DNA from: Mycolicibacterium sp. GF69
Lineage (GTDB): Bacteria > Actinomycetota > Actinomycetes > Mycobacteriales > Mycobacteriaceae
Direction: 5' to 3'
DNA length: 64,000 nt
NCBI RefSeq assembly: GCF_003284965.1
Contig: NZ_QMEW01000011.1
Span: 62,001 to 126,000 of the forward strand
Part shown: one piece after another, positions 41,909 to 50,184 of the stretch
How positions within the stretch are numbered: the stretch's first letter is position 1
Layout: each line of letters starts with the position of its first letter
Position numbers and translations under genes: made by a program
Notes under the pieces: generated by a model
The model's database searches: none
What the model saw: the letters and a program-made list of their open reading frames with translations, nothing else
Told to the model about the DNA's origin: nothing

Positions 41909-43681
41909 ATGACAGGGAACATGCGCGACACCGAACACGGCGACACGCAAGCGCCGCGACTCGCGTTGTCCGCAGACTTCACCATGCCCGTGGACAGCGT
42001 GACGAGCACGATAGCCATCCTTGGCAAGAAAGGCCGCGGTAAGACCCATACCGCCTCGGTGCTCGCCGAAGAACTGATGGACGCCGGCTGCCTGATTTGC
42101 GTCATCGACCCCACCGGCGTCTGGCACGGCCTGCGCTCCTCCGCCGACGGACGCGAGCCAGGATTCCCGGTGGTCATCTTGGGCGGCGACCACGCCGATG
42201 TCGCGCTGCGCCCCGATCAGGGTGCAGCCATCGCCGAACTGATTGCTCACCAGCGCTTCGCGGCTGTACTGGACCTCTCCCTGATGCGCACAACGGAGCG
42301 ACGTGCCTTCGCCGCTGACTTCCTCGAAACGCTGTACTGGCGCAACCGCGAACCGCTACACCTGATCATCGACGAAGCCGACGAATTCGCACCTCAACGC
42401 GCCCGCGCAGGGATCGAGCGGCTACTCGGGGCCACCGAAGACATCGTTCGCCGCGGCCGCGTCAAAGGGCTGGGAGTGACCCTGTGTACTCAACGCGCTG
42501 CCGCGCTGCACAAGACAGTTCTCAGTCAGGTGGATTCGCTTATCGCGCTTGGAGTTACGGCACCCCAGGACGTCAACACCATCAGCGATTGGGTTGCTCA
42601 GCACGCCGAGGAAGGGCAAGCGCGCGAAGTGCGCCAGTCCCTGCCCGCGCTACCGGTGGGGCAGGCCTGGGTGTGGTCACCGGAGTGGCTCGGCGTCACC
42701 CAACGCATCAGCGTCCGCCGCCGCCGCACCTTCGACTCCAGTGCCACACCGAAGGCAGGGGCACGTCGGCACGCCGCGATCACTTGGGCGACGGTCGACG
42801 TGGAAGGTCTACGGCGACAACTCGACAGCGCCGGCGACCAGGACGCGCGGGCGACCGCCGGTGGGGCCAACCAGAACGACGCATTGCTCGAAATCGAGGG
42901 ACTGCGGCGACAGCTCGCCGCCGAACAGGCGCGCGTCGCCCAGGTACAGCGCGTCGAAGTCCCGGTGCTGTCCGCCCAGGATCTGCAGGCGCTGACTGAG
43001 GCCGTCGCGCACCTGCGCAGCGTCGGCGAACAGATCAGCGCGGCGGCGTCCACCGTCGAACGAGCCCTCAGCACGACCAAACCCGCCGTGACCAGGGCAT
43101 CTGACACGTCCCCCGCGCAGCAACCCACCGAACCGGAATCCCCGGAGCCCGTGCCCGCTCCGCCGGCAGGGGAGGGGGCCAGTGACGGCCGGCTCGGGCT
43201 AGCCCAACGTCAGATCCTCACCGTCTTGGCGCAACACGGGCAGCGGACCACCAACCAGGTCGCCTTGCTGACCGGACGAAGCCATAAAGGCGGGGGATAC
43301 CGCAACGCCCTGTCGACACTGCGCAGCAGCGGCCTGATCGAGGGCCGCGGCGACATCCGCATCACCAACGCTGGACGCGCTGCGCTGGGCAGTTGGGAGC
43401 CGCTACCGCCCCCGGGGCCTGGACTGATCGACTGGTGGGCCCAGCAACTCGACAAAGCGCCCCGGTTGATCCTGCAACACCTGGCGAGCACCCCGCACCG
43501 CGATGTCCCCATCGCCGAGATCGCCGACGCCACCGAGTACAGCCCCGCCGGTGGCGGGTTCCGCAACGCCATCTCCCGGCTGCGCTCCCTCGACCTTGCC
43601 ACCGGCCGCGGCGAGCTGCGCATCAACCCCGACTTGCTCGCCACCGGCGACAGCGACCGTCAACGGCAGCAGCAGCGGTAA
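41909..43681 (+). CDS. HerA/FtsK-like ATPase with two winged-helix repeats
   Basis: Protein of 590 residues. The N-terminal ATPase has Walker A GKKGRGKTHT (39-48), a Walker B LIIDEADEF near 152-160 and a TQRAA sensor, the pattern of HerA/VirB4-type motor ATPases. A coiled coil (about 290-400) and a Pro-rich linker lead to two tandem winged-helix domains. They share the phrase (K/P)GGGYRNA/GGGFRNAISxLRS...GRG(D/E)(I/L)RI and are clearly duplicated. HerA-like motors translocate DNA with nucleases or in transfer. The 210-base gap upstream contains no hairpin leader and no clear promoter apart from a CATACT box near 41868. The ATG at 41921 is an alternative start. Confidence 0.75.
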   Translation: MTGNMRDTEHGDTQAPRLALSADFTMPVDSVTSTIAILGKKGRGKTHTASVLAEELMDAGCLICVIDPTGVWHGLRSSADGREPGFPVVILGGDHADVALRPDQGAAIAELIAHQRFAAVLDLSLMRTTERRAFAADFLETLYWRNREPLHLIIDEADEFAPQRARAGIERLLGATEDIVRRGRVKGLGVTLCTQRAAALHKTVLSQVDSLIALGVTAPQDVNTISDWVAQHAEEGQAREVRQSLPALPVGQAWVWSPEWLGVTQRISVRRRRTFDSSATPKAGARRHAAITWATVDVEGLRRQLDSAGDQDARATAGGANQNDALLEIEGLRRQLAAEQARVAQVQRVEVPVLSAQDLQALTEAVAHLRSVGEQISAAASTVERALSTTKPAVTRASDTSPAQQPTEPESPEPVPAPPAGEGASDGRLGLAQRQILTVLAQHGQRTTNQVALLTGRSHKGGGYRNALSTLRSSGLIEGRGDIRITNAGRAALGSWEPLPPPGPGLIDWWAQQLDKAPRLILQHLASTPHRDVPIAEIADATEYSPAGGGFRNAISRLRSLDLATGRGELRINPDLLATGDSDRQRQQQR

Positions 43682-43751
43682 CCGGGGACCTGTCATCCGC
43701 GCAGCTAGAGCGCGCGAGGGTACCGGCACCGGAGCAACCTGTGCAGGGCGG

Positions 43752-43780
43752 CGACGGAAACCGGCTCGGCGGCCGGTACT
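43752..43780 (+). promoter_or_regulatory. GACGGAAAC-N13-GGTACT promoter-like motif (copy 3)
   Basis: CGACGGAAAC (43752-43761), 13 bases, GGTACT (43775-43780), 44 bases before the DUF4236-like gene. A degenerate damage-type element (CTGTCATCC at 43690, but with seven spacer bases and TAGAGC) lies 60 bases upstream. Confidence 0.6.
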
Positions 43781-43824
43781 ACCACCACAACACCATCACT
43801 CACGACACCCGGAGGACCACCACC

Positions 43825-44013
43825 ATGCAGTTCCGCAAGACCAAGACACTGGGCCCCTTCCGCTTCACCTTGACCCAGCGCGGCCTGTCGGTGAGCGCCG
43901 GCGCCGGCCCCCTGCGGTTCAGTCGCGCCGCCGACGGCACCGTGCGCCGCACGCTGCGGCTGCCCGGTATCGGCATCTGGGACACGAAAGTCATGCGCCG
44001 CCAACGCCGCTGA
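43825..44013 (+). CDS. DUF4236-like small basic protein
   Basis: Protein of 62 residues, basic, with the DUF4236 phrase: FRKTKTLGPFRFTLTQRGLS, VSAGAGPLRFSR, then RLPGIGIWDTK. Members are short beta-rich proteins of unknown function, often N-terminal modules of larger proteins. Here it stands alone. GGAGG lies ahead of the ATG. It is driven by the GACGGAAAC-type motif rather than the damage-type promoter. Confidence 0.65.
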   Translation: MQFRKTKTLGPFRFTLTQRGLSVSAGAGPLRFSRAADGTVRRTLRLPGIGIWDTKVMRRQRR

Positions 44014-44022
44014 CGAAACCAA

Positions 44023-44091
44023 CTGTCGTAGCGCCCCGATAGGATCGCACCCGAACAACGTCGAACCCGGCCGGTGCTCGCGAGCCCGGTC
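44023..44091 (+). promoter_or_regulatory. Damage-type promoter plus leader hairpin (C5-methyltransferase unit)
   Basis: CTGTCGTAG (44023-44031), eight bases, TAGGAT (44040-44045). Hairpin 44069-44091: GGCC/GGTC base; this copy is one base longer than the others, with a GCTCGCGAGC palindrome inside. Confidence 0.75.
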
Positions 44092-44111
44092 CTCACGCCC
44101 AGGAGGGCCTG

Positions 44112-45167
44112 ATGAGTACACCCGCGTTGCAGCAGCATCCGTTGCCCCCGACAATCCTCGACGCTTTCGCCGGCCCTGGCGGCTGGGACGTCGGCGCCGC
44201 CATCATCGGCATCCCGCGCTCGGAAATTCTGGGCGTCGAGATCAACGCCGCCGCCGCGGCGGCAGCCGCTGCGGCGGGACACCGCCGAGTCCTGGCCGAC
44301 ATCCTCGACATCAACCCGGCCGACTACCCACACACGACTGGCTTCATCTGCTCAAGTCCCTGCCCGACATTCTCCTCAGCGGGACTTCGCAGCGGGACTG
44401 CCGACCTTCAGATCATCCTCGACGCCATCACCCACGCAGGCAGCGTGGACTGTGACTGCCCCTGGGAAGACATCGCCGAGGAACTGATCGGCGCGAGCGA
44501 TCCGCGAACAGCGTTGGCAGCACAGACCATTCGATTCGCGCTCGGGCTGCCCAACCTCGAATGGCTTGCGCTGGAACAGGTGGCCACCGAGGCGACCCAG
44601 TACATGTTCGACGACATCGCGGCCGAGCTGATGGAAGAGTTCGCCGGGGTCAACGTCTTCACAATCGACGCCGCCCACCTCGGCATGCCGATGCGGCGCA
44701 AACGAGTGTTCCTCGTAGCCAACCGATACGAGCCAACTGGGCGACGCGATCACTATCCGGCGACGGTGCGCTGGCCCGAACGCACCATGGCGCAGGTGCT
44801 GGGATGGCCGGACGACGAGATGATCCGGACGCGCGGCAACAGACGCGCTACAGGGGGAAATCTGTTCGCAGCCAACAAGGTTGGGTGGTGCCTGACCGAG
44901 AAGGCGCGATCCTGGACGCGGGAAAGTACCGGTGAGCGGCTGACCGAAGCGGAAGCCGGATACCTGCAGGGCTTCCCGCGAGACTATCCCTGGCAAGGCA
45001 GCCGCACCTCCCGCTTCCATCAACTCGCCGATGTCGTCGTGCCGCCCGTCGCGGCCGCAGTCCTGGGCACCGCCGCCAACCGGCCGTGGAGCGCCGCGAC
45101 CCGCCAGTACCTCGCCGACCTCTACGACCATCCCGCTGAAGGAGAGGTGGATGCGCTGGCTGGGTGA
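44112..45167 (+). CDS. DNA (cytosine-5) methyltransferase
   Basis: C5-methyltransferase of 351 residues. Motif I is LDAFAGPGGWDVG (16-28), motif IV SSPCPTFSSAG with the catalytic Cys near 84, motif VI LEQV (ENV variant), motif VIII MRRKRVFLVA, and motifs IX-X LTEAEAGYLQGFP and LADVVVPPVA near the C-terminus. The target recognition region is compact and its DNA target cannot be predicted. No restriction gene is adjacent, so it is an orphan enzyme, as expected for plasmid self-protection. It has a damage-type promoter and hairpin leader. Confidence 0.9.
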   Translation: MSTPALQQHPLPPTILDAFAGPGGWDVGAAIIGIPRSEILGVEINAAAAAAAAAAGHRRVLADILDINPADYPHTTGFICSSPCPTFSSAGLRSGTADLQIILDAITHAGSVDCDCPWEDIAEELIGASDPRTALAAQTIRFALGLPNLEWLALEQVATEATQYMFDDIAAELMEEFAGVNVFTIDAAHLGMPMRRKRVFLVANRYEPTGRRDHYPATVRWPERTMAQVLGWPDDEMIRTRGNRRATGGNLFAANKVGWCLTEKARSWTRESTGERLTEAEAGYLQGFPRDYPWQGSRTSRFHQLADVVVPPVAAAVLGTAANRPWSAATRQYLADLYDHPAEGEVDALAG

Positions 45168-45363
45168 ACGGGCCCCGACCAGCCACCGCGACACCGCTGG
45201 CTCAGCAACACTGAAATCGGGTGTTGTCGAGACCCTGTAGAGGGCAAACCCGCAGCTAATCTAGACACCACGCGCCGAGCAGCCCGACGACGCCGGGCCC
45301 CAGCGGCCGCGGTACCGCCGCAGTAAGCAGGCGCCGACGAGAGGGCGAGGGGAGACCAACACG

Positions 45364-45633
45364 ATGACCATTCGCGGGAGTGAGCGTCCGCCGGTGCCGA
45401 GCGCACCCCAGGCGGGATCAGTCCAGGTCATCGTGGTGCACGACCTGCAGGAAGGGGACTACCTGCCCGACTACGGCGGCACGGTCAAGAGCATCGAGAT
45501 CCGCACCGAACGCCTCGGCGTCGAATGGGTCGACCTTCTTCTGTCCGACCAGCGCCAACTCACCCTCGACGGACACGACGACATCGCCGCCGTCTCCACC
45601 GCGGTCCAGCCCGCCCTGTCCCGGCGACGGTAG
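45364..45633 (+). CDS. Small unknown protein before the T7SS-plasmid-type protein
   Basis: Protein of 89 residues: disordered start, then VQVIVVHDLQEGDYLPDYGGTVKSI and VEWVDLLLSDQRQLTLDG, consistent with a small beta barrel resembling an intein/Hint- or DUF-like hammerhead. The 196-base gap upstream holds TAATCT at 45257-45262 as a possible -10. A TTGTCG near 45224 has wrong spacing for a damage-type promoter. GAGGGGAG ribosome site. Confidence 0.55.
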   Translation: MTIRGSERPPVPSAPQAGSVQVIVVHDLQEGDYLPDYGGTVKSIEIRTERLGVEWVDLLLSDQRQLTLDGHDDIAAVSTAVQPALSRRR

Positions 45634-45643
45634 GTTCTGCGCT
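45631..45643 (+). promoter_or_regulatory. -10 box for a leaderless transcript
   Basis: TAGGTT (45631-45636), seven bases, then the GTG start at 45644 with no ribosome site. The paralogue at 60766 has the same arrangement (TAAATT, seven bases, GTG). Confidence 0.5.
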
Positions 45644-47365
45644 GTGTCACGGTTCTTGATCAGCAATCTTCGGGAAGGCCCCGACGAGCTACGGCGGCAG
45701 CTCCCGATCAGCGGAGAGACCGTCGAAATCCGGATCGGTCCCGACGGCCTGACGTACTTCTCAGCGCGGCTCGACGAGCAGATCATGCACCGCCTCGACC
45801 CGAACGCCGACACCGCGTCCTTGCCGGCCGAACACCTCGGCGCTGACTCTTCCGGTCCTTACCTGTGGGTGAGCGACATCGTGATGCGCCCCAGCCGCCC
45901 GGGCGACGCCCCGCACTACGGCATGCAGCACTTCCCCGTCGACATGGCCTACGTGCTGGACCTCAGCTACCTCGACGACCACAGCGTCGACTTCGCCAAA
46001 CTTCAGCCCATCGCCGCCATCGACATCGACGACCTGGCCGAAGACGCCGAGCCCACCCACCAGGCCGGCCAGATCACTGTCCCGACCCCCACGGCTTCCG
46101 CCGACCTGGACGAAGACGAGAGCGGCGGTGCTGAGGCCGCGAGCGGCGGTGCTGAGGCCGCGAGCGGTGACCTCCTCGACGACGCGGCCCCGCCGGCACC
46201 CGCCGACAACCACGACATCGACGGCGACAACTCGGAGTCACGAGACGATCTAGACCACGTACCCGACGACAGCCCCACCAGCGCCGCCATCGCGATCCCG
46301 TCCGACCCGGCGCCGGCGTTCCCGGTCGCGGCCGAGGAGCCAGAACCGCCTGCACCGCCCGACCCCACACCGGTCCCGACAGCGCCCAACGGCGCCGGAC
46401 ACACACACGTCCCCCCCGAAGCCCTTCCCGACTTCGCTCGCAGCACCGCCGGCACGCTCCCCACGGCGCGACCGCCGGCAGCTACCCACCGCGCCAGCGA
46501 GGTCACCGGACCCGTCCGAACAGCGACAACAGCACGTCCCCCCGCAACGCCCGCTGCCGGCGCGCGCACCCCCGATTCACCGCCGCGGCGGGCCCATTCT
46601 GCGGCTCCACCGACCACCAGCGGCCCGTTCGGTGCCACACCCACAGGTCCGCCCACACGGCTCCCGCACCACGGCAGCCCACCCGTGCACACGTCACCCT
46701 GGCCTGAAGACGCACGCTCCCCGCGCCCAACCCCCGCCCCGCCTACACCGCCGTACAACGGCGCGCTGCCACCCCCGATCATCCCCACCACGCCGGGCAG
46801 GCGCGCGCCCTCGACCAAAGCACTGGCGATCGGCGCGGTTGTCCTCGTCGGCCTCACACTCGTTGGCATCGCGGTCTGGAACGTCGCGGGATCATCTGAC
46901 ACCGACCCCGCCGCCGCTCCCACAACCGCACAAGCGAAGCCCACCGAGGAAGATCTCCAGCGCCTCAACAACGCTCTGCCAAAAGGCTATTCGGAGGACA
47001 GCTGCACCACGGACGAGGCCGCGACCGACGCCTCGGTCAACTGCGGACCCAACACCGACGCCGGCGGGCCAACGACAGCCACGTACACGCTCTACGCCGA
47101 CCAACAGGCACTCACCCAAGCCTTCACCGACACCATCGCCACCTACGACCGAGTGACCTGCCCCGGAAATATCCAGTCACCCGGACCCTGGCGTCGCAAC
47201 GCCGCACCAGACACCGTGGCCGGAACACTGTTCTGCGGTACCCAGGCAGGCCAGGCAGTGGTGGTGTGGACCAGCGACGCGCAGTCTCTGCTCAACGTCG
47301 CCGAAGCCGGCGCGCAAGGGCCCTCACTCGACCAGCTCTACGCCTGGTGGGGCACCCACTCCTGA
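45644..47365 (+). CDS. Membrane protein with a paralogous N-domain and a kinase-type sensor domain
   Basis: Protein of 573 residues starting at a leaderless GTG (VSRFLISNLREGPDEL). The N-terminal about 150 residues are paralogous to the protein at 60766 (shared VSRF-x-I, GP-x-EL, LDE and TYVLD/AYVLD segments). A 240-residue Pro/Ala/acidic linker includes a tandem repeat. One transmembrane helix follows near residue 390 (KALAIGAVVLVGLTLVGIAV). The extracytoplasmic C-terminal domain, with LPKGYSEDSCTTDE, VNCGPNTD, CPGNIQSPGPW and GTLFCG, resembles sensor domains of mycobacterial Ser/Thr kinases and septum-related proteins, with two likely disulfides. Topology is N-in, C-out. Function unknown. 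Confidence 0.75.
   Translation: MSRFLISNLREGPDELRRQLPISGETVEIRIGPDGLTYFSARLDEQIMHRLDPNADTASLPAEHLGADSSGPYLWVSDIVMRPSRPGDAPHYGMQHFPVDMAYVLDLSYLDDHSVDFAKLQPIAAIDIDDLAEDAEPTHQAGQITVPTPTASADLDEDESGGAEAASGGAEAASGDLLDDAAPPAPADNHDIDGDNSESRDDLDHVPDDSPTSAAIAIPSDPAPAFPVAAEEPEPPAPPDPTPVPTAPNGAGHTHVPPEALPDFARSTAGTLPTARPPAATHRASEVTGPVRTATTARPPATPAAGARTPDSPPRRAHSAAPPTTSGPFGATPTGPPTRLPHHGSPPVHTSPWPEDARSPRPTPAPPTPPYNGALPPPIIPTTPGRRAPSTKALAIGAVVLVGLTLVGIAVWNVAGSSDTDPAAAPTTAQAKPTEEDLQRLNNALPKGYSEDSCTTDEAATDASVNCGPNTDAGGPTTATYTLYADQQALTQAFTDTIATYDRVTCPGNIQSPGPWRRNAAPDTVAGTLFCGTQAGQAVVVWTSDAQSLLNVAEAGAQGPSLDQLYAWWGTHS
46121..46162 (+). repeat. 21-base tandem repeat, two copies
   Basis: AGCGGCGGTGCTGAGGCCGC plus one G repeats twice in frame inside the linker, adding a seven-residue SGGAEAA unit each time. 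Probably slippage-driven length variation in a disordered linker. Confidence 0.8.
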
Positions 47366-47416
47366 CAGCGCCGTAGCGGACCCGTACGCGCGCGGCCCCA
47401 CCGTGCCTAATGCGTC

Positions 47417-47433
47417 GCCCCGGGAAGCGGGGC
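47417..47433 (+). terminator. Terminator before the unit at 47.5 kb
   Basis: Stem GCCCCG/CGGGGC with a GGAAG loop, ending four bases before the damage-type promoter at 47437. It insulates the unit from the upstream gene. Confidence 0.65.
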
Positions 47434-47436
47434 ACT

Positions 47437-47508
47437 TTGTCGTAGTCGCCGAGTACACTCAACCTTGCGTCATCGCACCGCCATTCGGCCCGGCATGAGT
47501 GCCAGGTC
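47437..47508 (+). promoter_or_regulatory. Damage-type promoter plus leader hairpin (unit at 47.5 kb)
   Basis: TTGTCGTAG (47437-47445), eight bases, TACACT (47454-47459). Hairpin 47487-47508: GGCC/GGTC base, GGCA/TGCC stem, loop TGAG. Confidence 0.8.
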
Positions 47509-47532
47509 ACCCAGCGCGAAAGGCCGCACGCC

Positions 47533-47895
47533 ATGCTCAACCACGACATCGCACACCAAATCCACCGACTGCCACACCACGTCCTCGCCGCGGCCCTGCC
47601 CGAGGTGTGCGCCGTAGACGTATGGCACGACCTACGAACCGAATTCGCCAGTTGGACGGTGCGCCAGCCCGAGCAGTTCACGTCCTGGCGGCACGCCTGG
47701 AACCGTTGGACACGCGCATCAGCACACCAACCCGGAGCGATCGCGCTCACCGTGACCTGCCCAGAGTGCCGAGGACGTCTGTTCAGCACCAAACGCGGAA
47801 TCCCCTCGCCCTGCACCACTTGCATGGGCCGCCGGCGCGCCACCATGCGCAGTAGAGCGATCTGGCAAGACGACACCAACGGTGCAGCCCCATAA
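47533..47895 (+). CDS. Zinc-ribbon protein, unknown
   Basis: Protein of 120 residues: helical N-terminal part (HQIHRLPHHVLAAALPEVC, then a Trp-rich WRHAWNRWTRAS) and a C-terminal zinc ribbon (TCPECRGRLFSTKRG, then CTTCMGRRR). The ribbon with basic loops suggests nucleic-acid or ribosome contact. Single gene behind its own promoter and leader; GAAAGG ribosome site. Confidence 0.65.
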   Translation: MLNHDIAHQIHRLPHHVLAAALPEVCAVDVWHDLRTEFASWTVRQPEQFTSWRHAWNRWTRASAHQPGAIALTVTCPECRGRLFSTKRGIPSPCTTCMGRRRATMRSRAIWQDDTNGAAP

Positions 47896-47898
47896 CAC

Positions 47899-47945
47899 AT
47901 CTCGTCTACCCGACCTAACATCCGGCCCGGCTTGCGAGCCCGGCC
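47899..47945 (+). promoter_or_regulatory. Degenerate damage-type promoter plus leader hairpin (ADP-ribosyltransferase unit)
   Basis: ATCTCGTCT (47899-47907), eight bases, TAACAT (47916-47921): spacing is kept but the upstream element is degenerate. Hairpin 47924-47945 begins only two bases after the -10: GGCC/GGCC base, GGCT/AGCC stem, loop TGCG. Confidence 0.5.
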
Positions 47946-47969
47946 CCACTTCCGACAAGGACGACCGAC

Positions 47970-48650
47970 ATGACCGACCTCGACACTCTCATGCGACGGC
48001 GTGAAGACCTCGACTCCGAACTGCAGGGCTACCTCGTTGACTCCGTGCTCGGCCCCGTCGTCAAGCACCCCCTCGTGTTCTCCATCCCGCACAGCCCCCA
48101 GCTCAACGCCATGGCCAACGCGCGGTTGCGGGCCAAGCAAGACGGATGCCGGCACGCCGTCGAAACTCAGCAGTGGACGCAGTACCTGTTCCTGCACGAG
48201 CGACCCTTTCGGGTGCATGCATTCACCCGCATCGCGGCCGAACTCGGCGACGAGGACTATTGGACCCTGCTCGCCGACCTGTGGGTTGACGCCGAAAACA
48301 TCTACGAACACCAGCCGCTGTGGGCAACCCTCCTGCAGGATGGCGCACGAACCCCTCACCGGCACCTGATGATGACCGAGGCAGAGCGCCAGGACCTCGC
48401 CGAGCACCCCGAAACCCTCACGATCTACCGGGGATTCAACGTCGATGGGCGGCAAGCTGGAATGAGCTGGACCCTCAACGCCACTACCGCCCGCAACTTC
48501 GCATTGCGCTTCGGAAGGCACGGACACCCCCAAGTGGCGACAGGGACCGTCTGCACTGCCGCGGTCATCGCCTACCTACGCGGACGCGGAGAAGACGAAA
48601 TCATCGTTGACCCAACCGATGTGATCAACGTAAGCGTGGCCGAAGCCTGA
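47970..48650 (+). CDS. Putative mono-ADP-ribosyltransferase (R-S-E type)
   Basis: Protein of 226 residues. The C-terminal half has the three signatures of arginine-type ADP-ribosyltransferases in order: Arg in IYRGF (about 152-156), the S-W-T strand in GMSWTLNATTARNFALRF, and a final acidic E-x-E in RGEDEIIVDP (about 209-218). The N-terminal half is helical (RIAAELGDEDYWTLLADLW). Phage-encoded enzymes of this fold modify host RNA polymerase, ribosomal proteins or RNA; the target here is unknown. It has the hairpin leader and a weak damage-type promoter. Confidence 0.65.
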   Translation: MTDLDTLMRRREDLDSELQGYLVDSVLGPVVKHPLVFSIPHSPQLNAMANARLRAKQDGCRHAVETQQWTQYLFLHERPFRVHAFTRIAAELGDEDYWTLLADLWVDAENIYEHQPLWATLLQDGARTPHRHLMMTEAERQDLAEHPETLTIYRGFNVDGRQAGMSWTLNATTARNFALRFGRHGHPQVATGTVCTAAVIAYLRGRGEDEIIVDPTDVINVSVAEA

Positions 48651-48675
48651 CACCTGGGAGCCTCCCAGTGCCGCC

Positions 48676-49404
48676 CTACGAACCAGCTGCCATGGTCAGC
48701 AGGTGACGCCGCGTCAGCTCGACATCACCGAGGGCTCGGTGAGCACCACCGTTGCGCAGCCAACGCGACGCACCCTCAAAGTCGCTGCGCGGAGCCATCA
48801 CATCAGCCCACCAATGCACGTGCGACATCGATCCGGACGCGTCCACACCGTAGCGGCGGCAGTCCTCGGCGACCACCTGCCGGTCGTAGTCGACGTTGTA
48901 GGCCAGGACCACCTTGCCGTCCACGATCTGCGCGAACCGGTCATGCACCTCCGCCCACGTCGGCACGTGCGGGGCGGTGACTTCACGCTCGGAGATCCCG
49001 TGCACCGCCTGGGCGGCCGCCGTCATCGGAGACCGTGGATTGACCAATGTGTTCAACAGAGGCCGACCCGTGTGGGCATCCACCACGGCAATCTCGCAGA
49101 TCGCACCTCCCATGGAGACCGTTTCGGTGTCCACGATGACAGCGACGCCCTCTCGGAGAACAGCACGGGCGAACCGGGTGGCCGCCACCCGAGGAGACCA
49201 TGCCGTCACATCGGCCAAATACTGCCGGCGCAGCTCGACAGCTCGTCCCCACCGGGGCGGACCTTCACCGGCAGGGTTGGCGGCGATCAACGCGTCTCGG
49301 CGACGCTCCAGCTGCGCCACCGTGCTCAACGAGCCCGCCAAAGCGTGACGGGCATCCCCGCTGCAGCGTCGCGGGCCACCGGGCTCGTGACTGGCCTTGC
49401 ACAC
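48676..49404 (-). CDS. DnaQ-like DEDDh exonuclease with MCK-type N-terminal tag
   Basis: Protein of 242 residues starting at the GTG 49404. Residues 1-20 form a Cys-containing tag (CKASHEPGGPRRCSGDAR) shared with two other proteins here. After a helical linker, a DEDDh 3'-5' exonuclease domain follows: Exo I VDTETV (Asp92, Glu94), Exo II AYNVDYD, Exo III HRALGDVELT. Such enzymes trim DNA or RNA 3' ends in proofreading, repair or defence. It is transcribed divergently from the 49590 gene, which carries the same tag, through a pair of back-to-back GACGGAAA-type motifs. Confidence 0.8.
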   Translation of the reverse strand: MCKASHEPGGPRRCSGDARHALAGSLSTVAQLERRRDALIAANPAGEGPPRWGRAVELRRQYLADVTAWSPRVAATRFARAVLREGVAVIVDTETVSMGGAICEIAVVDAHTGRPLLNTLVNPRSPMTAAAQAVHGISEREVTAPHVPTWAEVHDRFAQIVDGKVVLAYNVDYDRQVVAEDCRRYGVDASGSMSHVHWWADVMAPRSDFEGASRWLRNGGAHRALGDVELTRRHLLTMAAGS

Positions 49405-49456
49405 GTGTCTCGCTCCGCTTCGTCAACCCAGGACGCGGCCCCGGCGTCTCCAGATC

Positions 49457-49487
49457 GGTAGTACCGGCCGGCACCGACATTTCCGTC
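49457..49487 (-). promoter_or_regulatory. GACGGAAAT-N13-GGTACT promoter-like motif (copy 4, minus strand)
   Basis: Read on the minus strand: GACGGAAAT (49487-49479), 13 bases, GGTACT (49465-49460), 55 bases before the exonuclease start. It faces away from copy 5, which begins 35 bases to the right. Confidence 0.6.
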
Positions 49488-49521
49488 AGCGCATCTGGAT
49501 GGAAAGTCAGCCCGCTGCCCG

Positions 49522-49550
49522 CGACGGAAACTGAGCGTCGCGCCGGTACT
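49522..49550 (+). promoter_or_regulatory. GACGGAAAC-N13-GGTACT promoter-like motif (copy 5)
   Basis: CGACGGAAAC (49522-49531), 13 bases, GGTACT (49545-49550), 39 bases before the ATG at 49590, which has GGAGGAA upstream. Confidence 0.6.
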
Positions 49551-49589
49551 ACCGCTACGAACACGTCCGTAGAGACCGCTGGAGGAACC

Positions 49590-50153
49590 ATGTGTAAAGC
49601 CAGCCACGAGCCCGGTGGCCCCCAACGCTGCAGCGGTGACTGCCGTGCCAAAGCTGCCCGGTCGGTAGCCGACGTGGCCGCGCTGGAGACCCATGAGCGC
49701 GCCCTGCAGGCACGTATCGTCGAATCCTCGCCGCCCGCCGTCACGGCCTGGGGCCCGCACATCGGCCCGCCGCCGTTCACGCCGCCGAACGCTCCGGACT
49801 TCGACCAGTGGTACGCCGCGCAGCGCGCGCACAATCCCGACTATCGCCGCGAGGAGGCCTACGGAGAGTTCTACAACCTGGTCAGCGACCTCAGCGCGTT
49901 TCCCGGCTACACCGATGCGACACCGGAGCAGGCCGAGCGCGCCGCCCAGCAGGAACGGGAGCTGCGGGTGCGCAATGACCACGAACGTGACGCGGCGACA
50001 TTGGGATACGGCTTCCGGTCCACCGCGGCCTACGTCAGCGCACAGCCGCCGGCGGACTACTCGAGTTGGTCCGCCGAGAAGATGAACGACCCCCTCGGTC
50101 GTCGCGGCGGTCAACCGCTGCCCGGCGCCACTGATCACCGACGTCGCAGCTGA
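49590..50153 (+). CDS. MCK-tagged protein of unknown function
   Basis: Protein of 187 residues. The first 20 residues (MCKASHEPGGPQRCSGDCR) are nearly identical to the tag of the divergent exonuclease. A helical segment (ADVAALETHERALQARI) follows, then a Pro-rich stretch and an aromatic helical region (PDFDQWYAAQRAHNPDYRRE, FYNLVSDLSAFPGY). No catalytic motif recognised. Shared tag and divergent shared promoter region suggest the two are co-regulated parts of one small module. Confidence 0.65.
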   Translation: MCKASHEPGGPQRCSGDCRAKAARSVADVAALETHERALQARIVESSPPAVTAWGPHIGPPPFTPPNAPDFDQWYAAQRAHNPDYRREEAYGEFYNLVSDLSAFPGYTDATPEQAERAAQQERELRVRNDHERDAATLGYGFRSTAAYVSAQPPADYSSWSAEKMNDPLGRRGGQPLPGATDHRRRS

Positions 50154-50184
50154 GGGGAGAAGCGCCGCCCCCGCACACCCGTTT

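Noticed and set aside
43690..43711. CTGTCATCC followed by TAGAGC as another damage-type promoter
   Set aside because: The spacer is seven bases and the -10 lacks its final T; a better motif of the other type (43752) sits closer to the gene.
45224..45243. TTGTCGAGA with TAGAGG as a damage-type promoter before 45364
   Set aside because: Only five bases separate the elements.
46000..47360. Minus-strand and alternative-frame long open frames across the Pro-rich linker
   Set aside because: High GC leaves open shadow frames; only the plus-strand frame shows domain structure, a membrane helix and conserved Cys.
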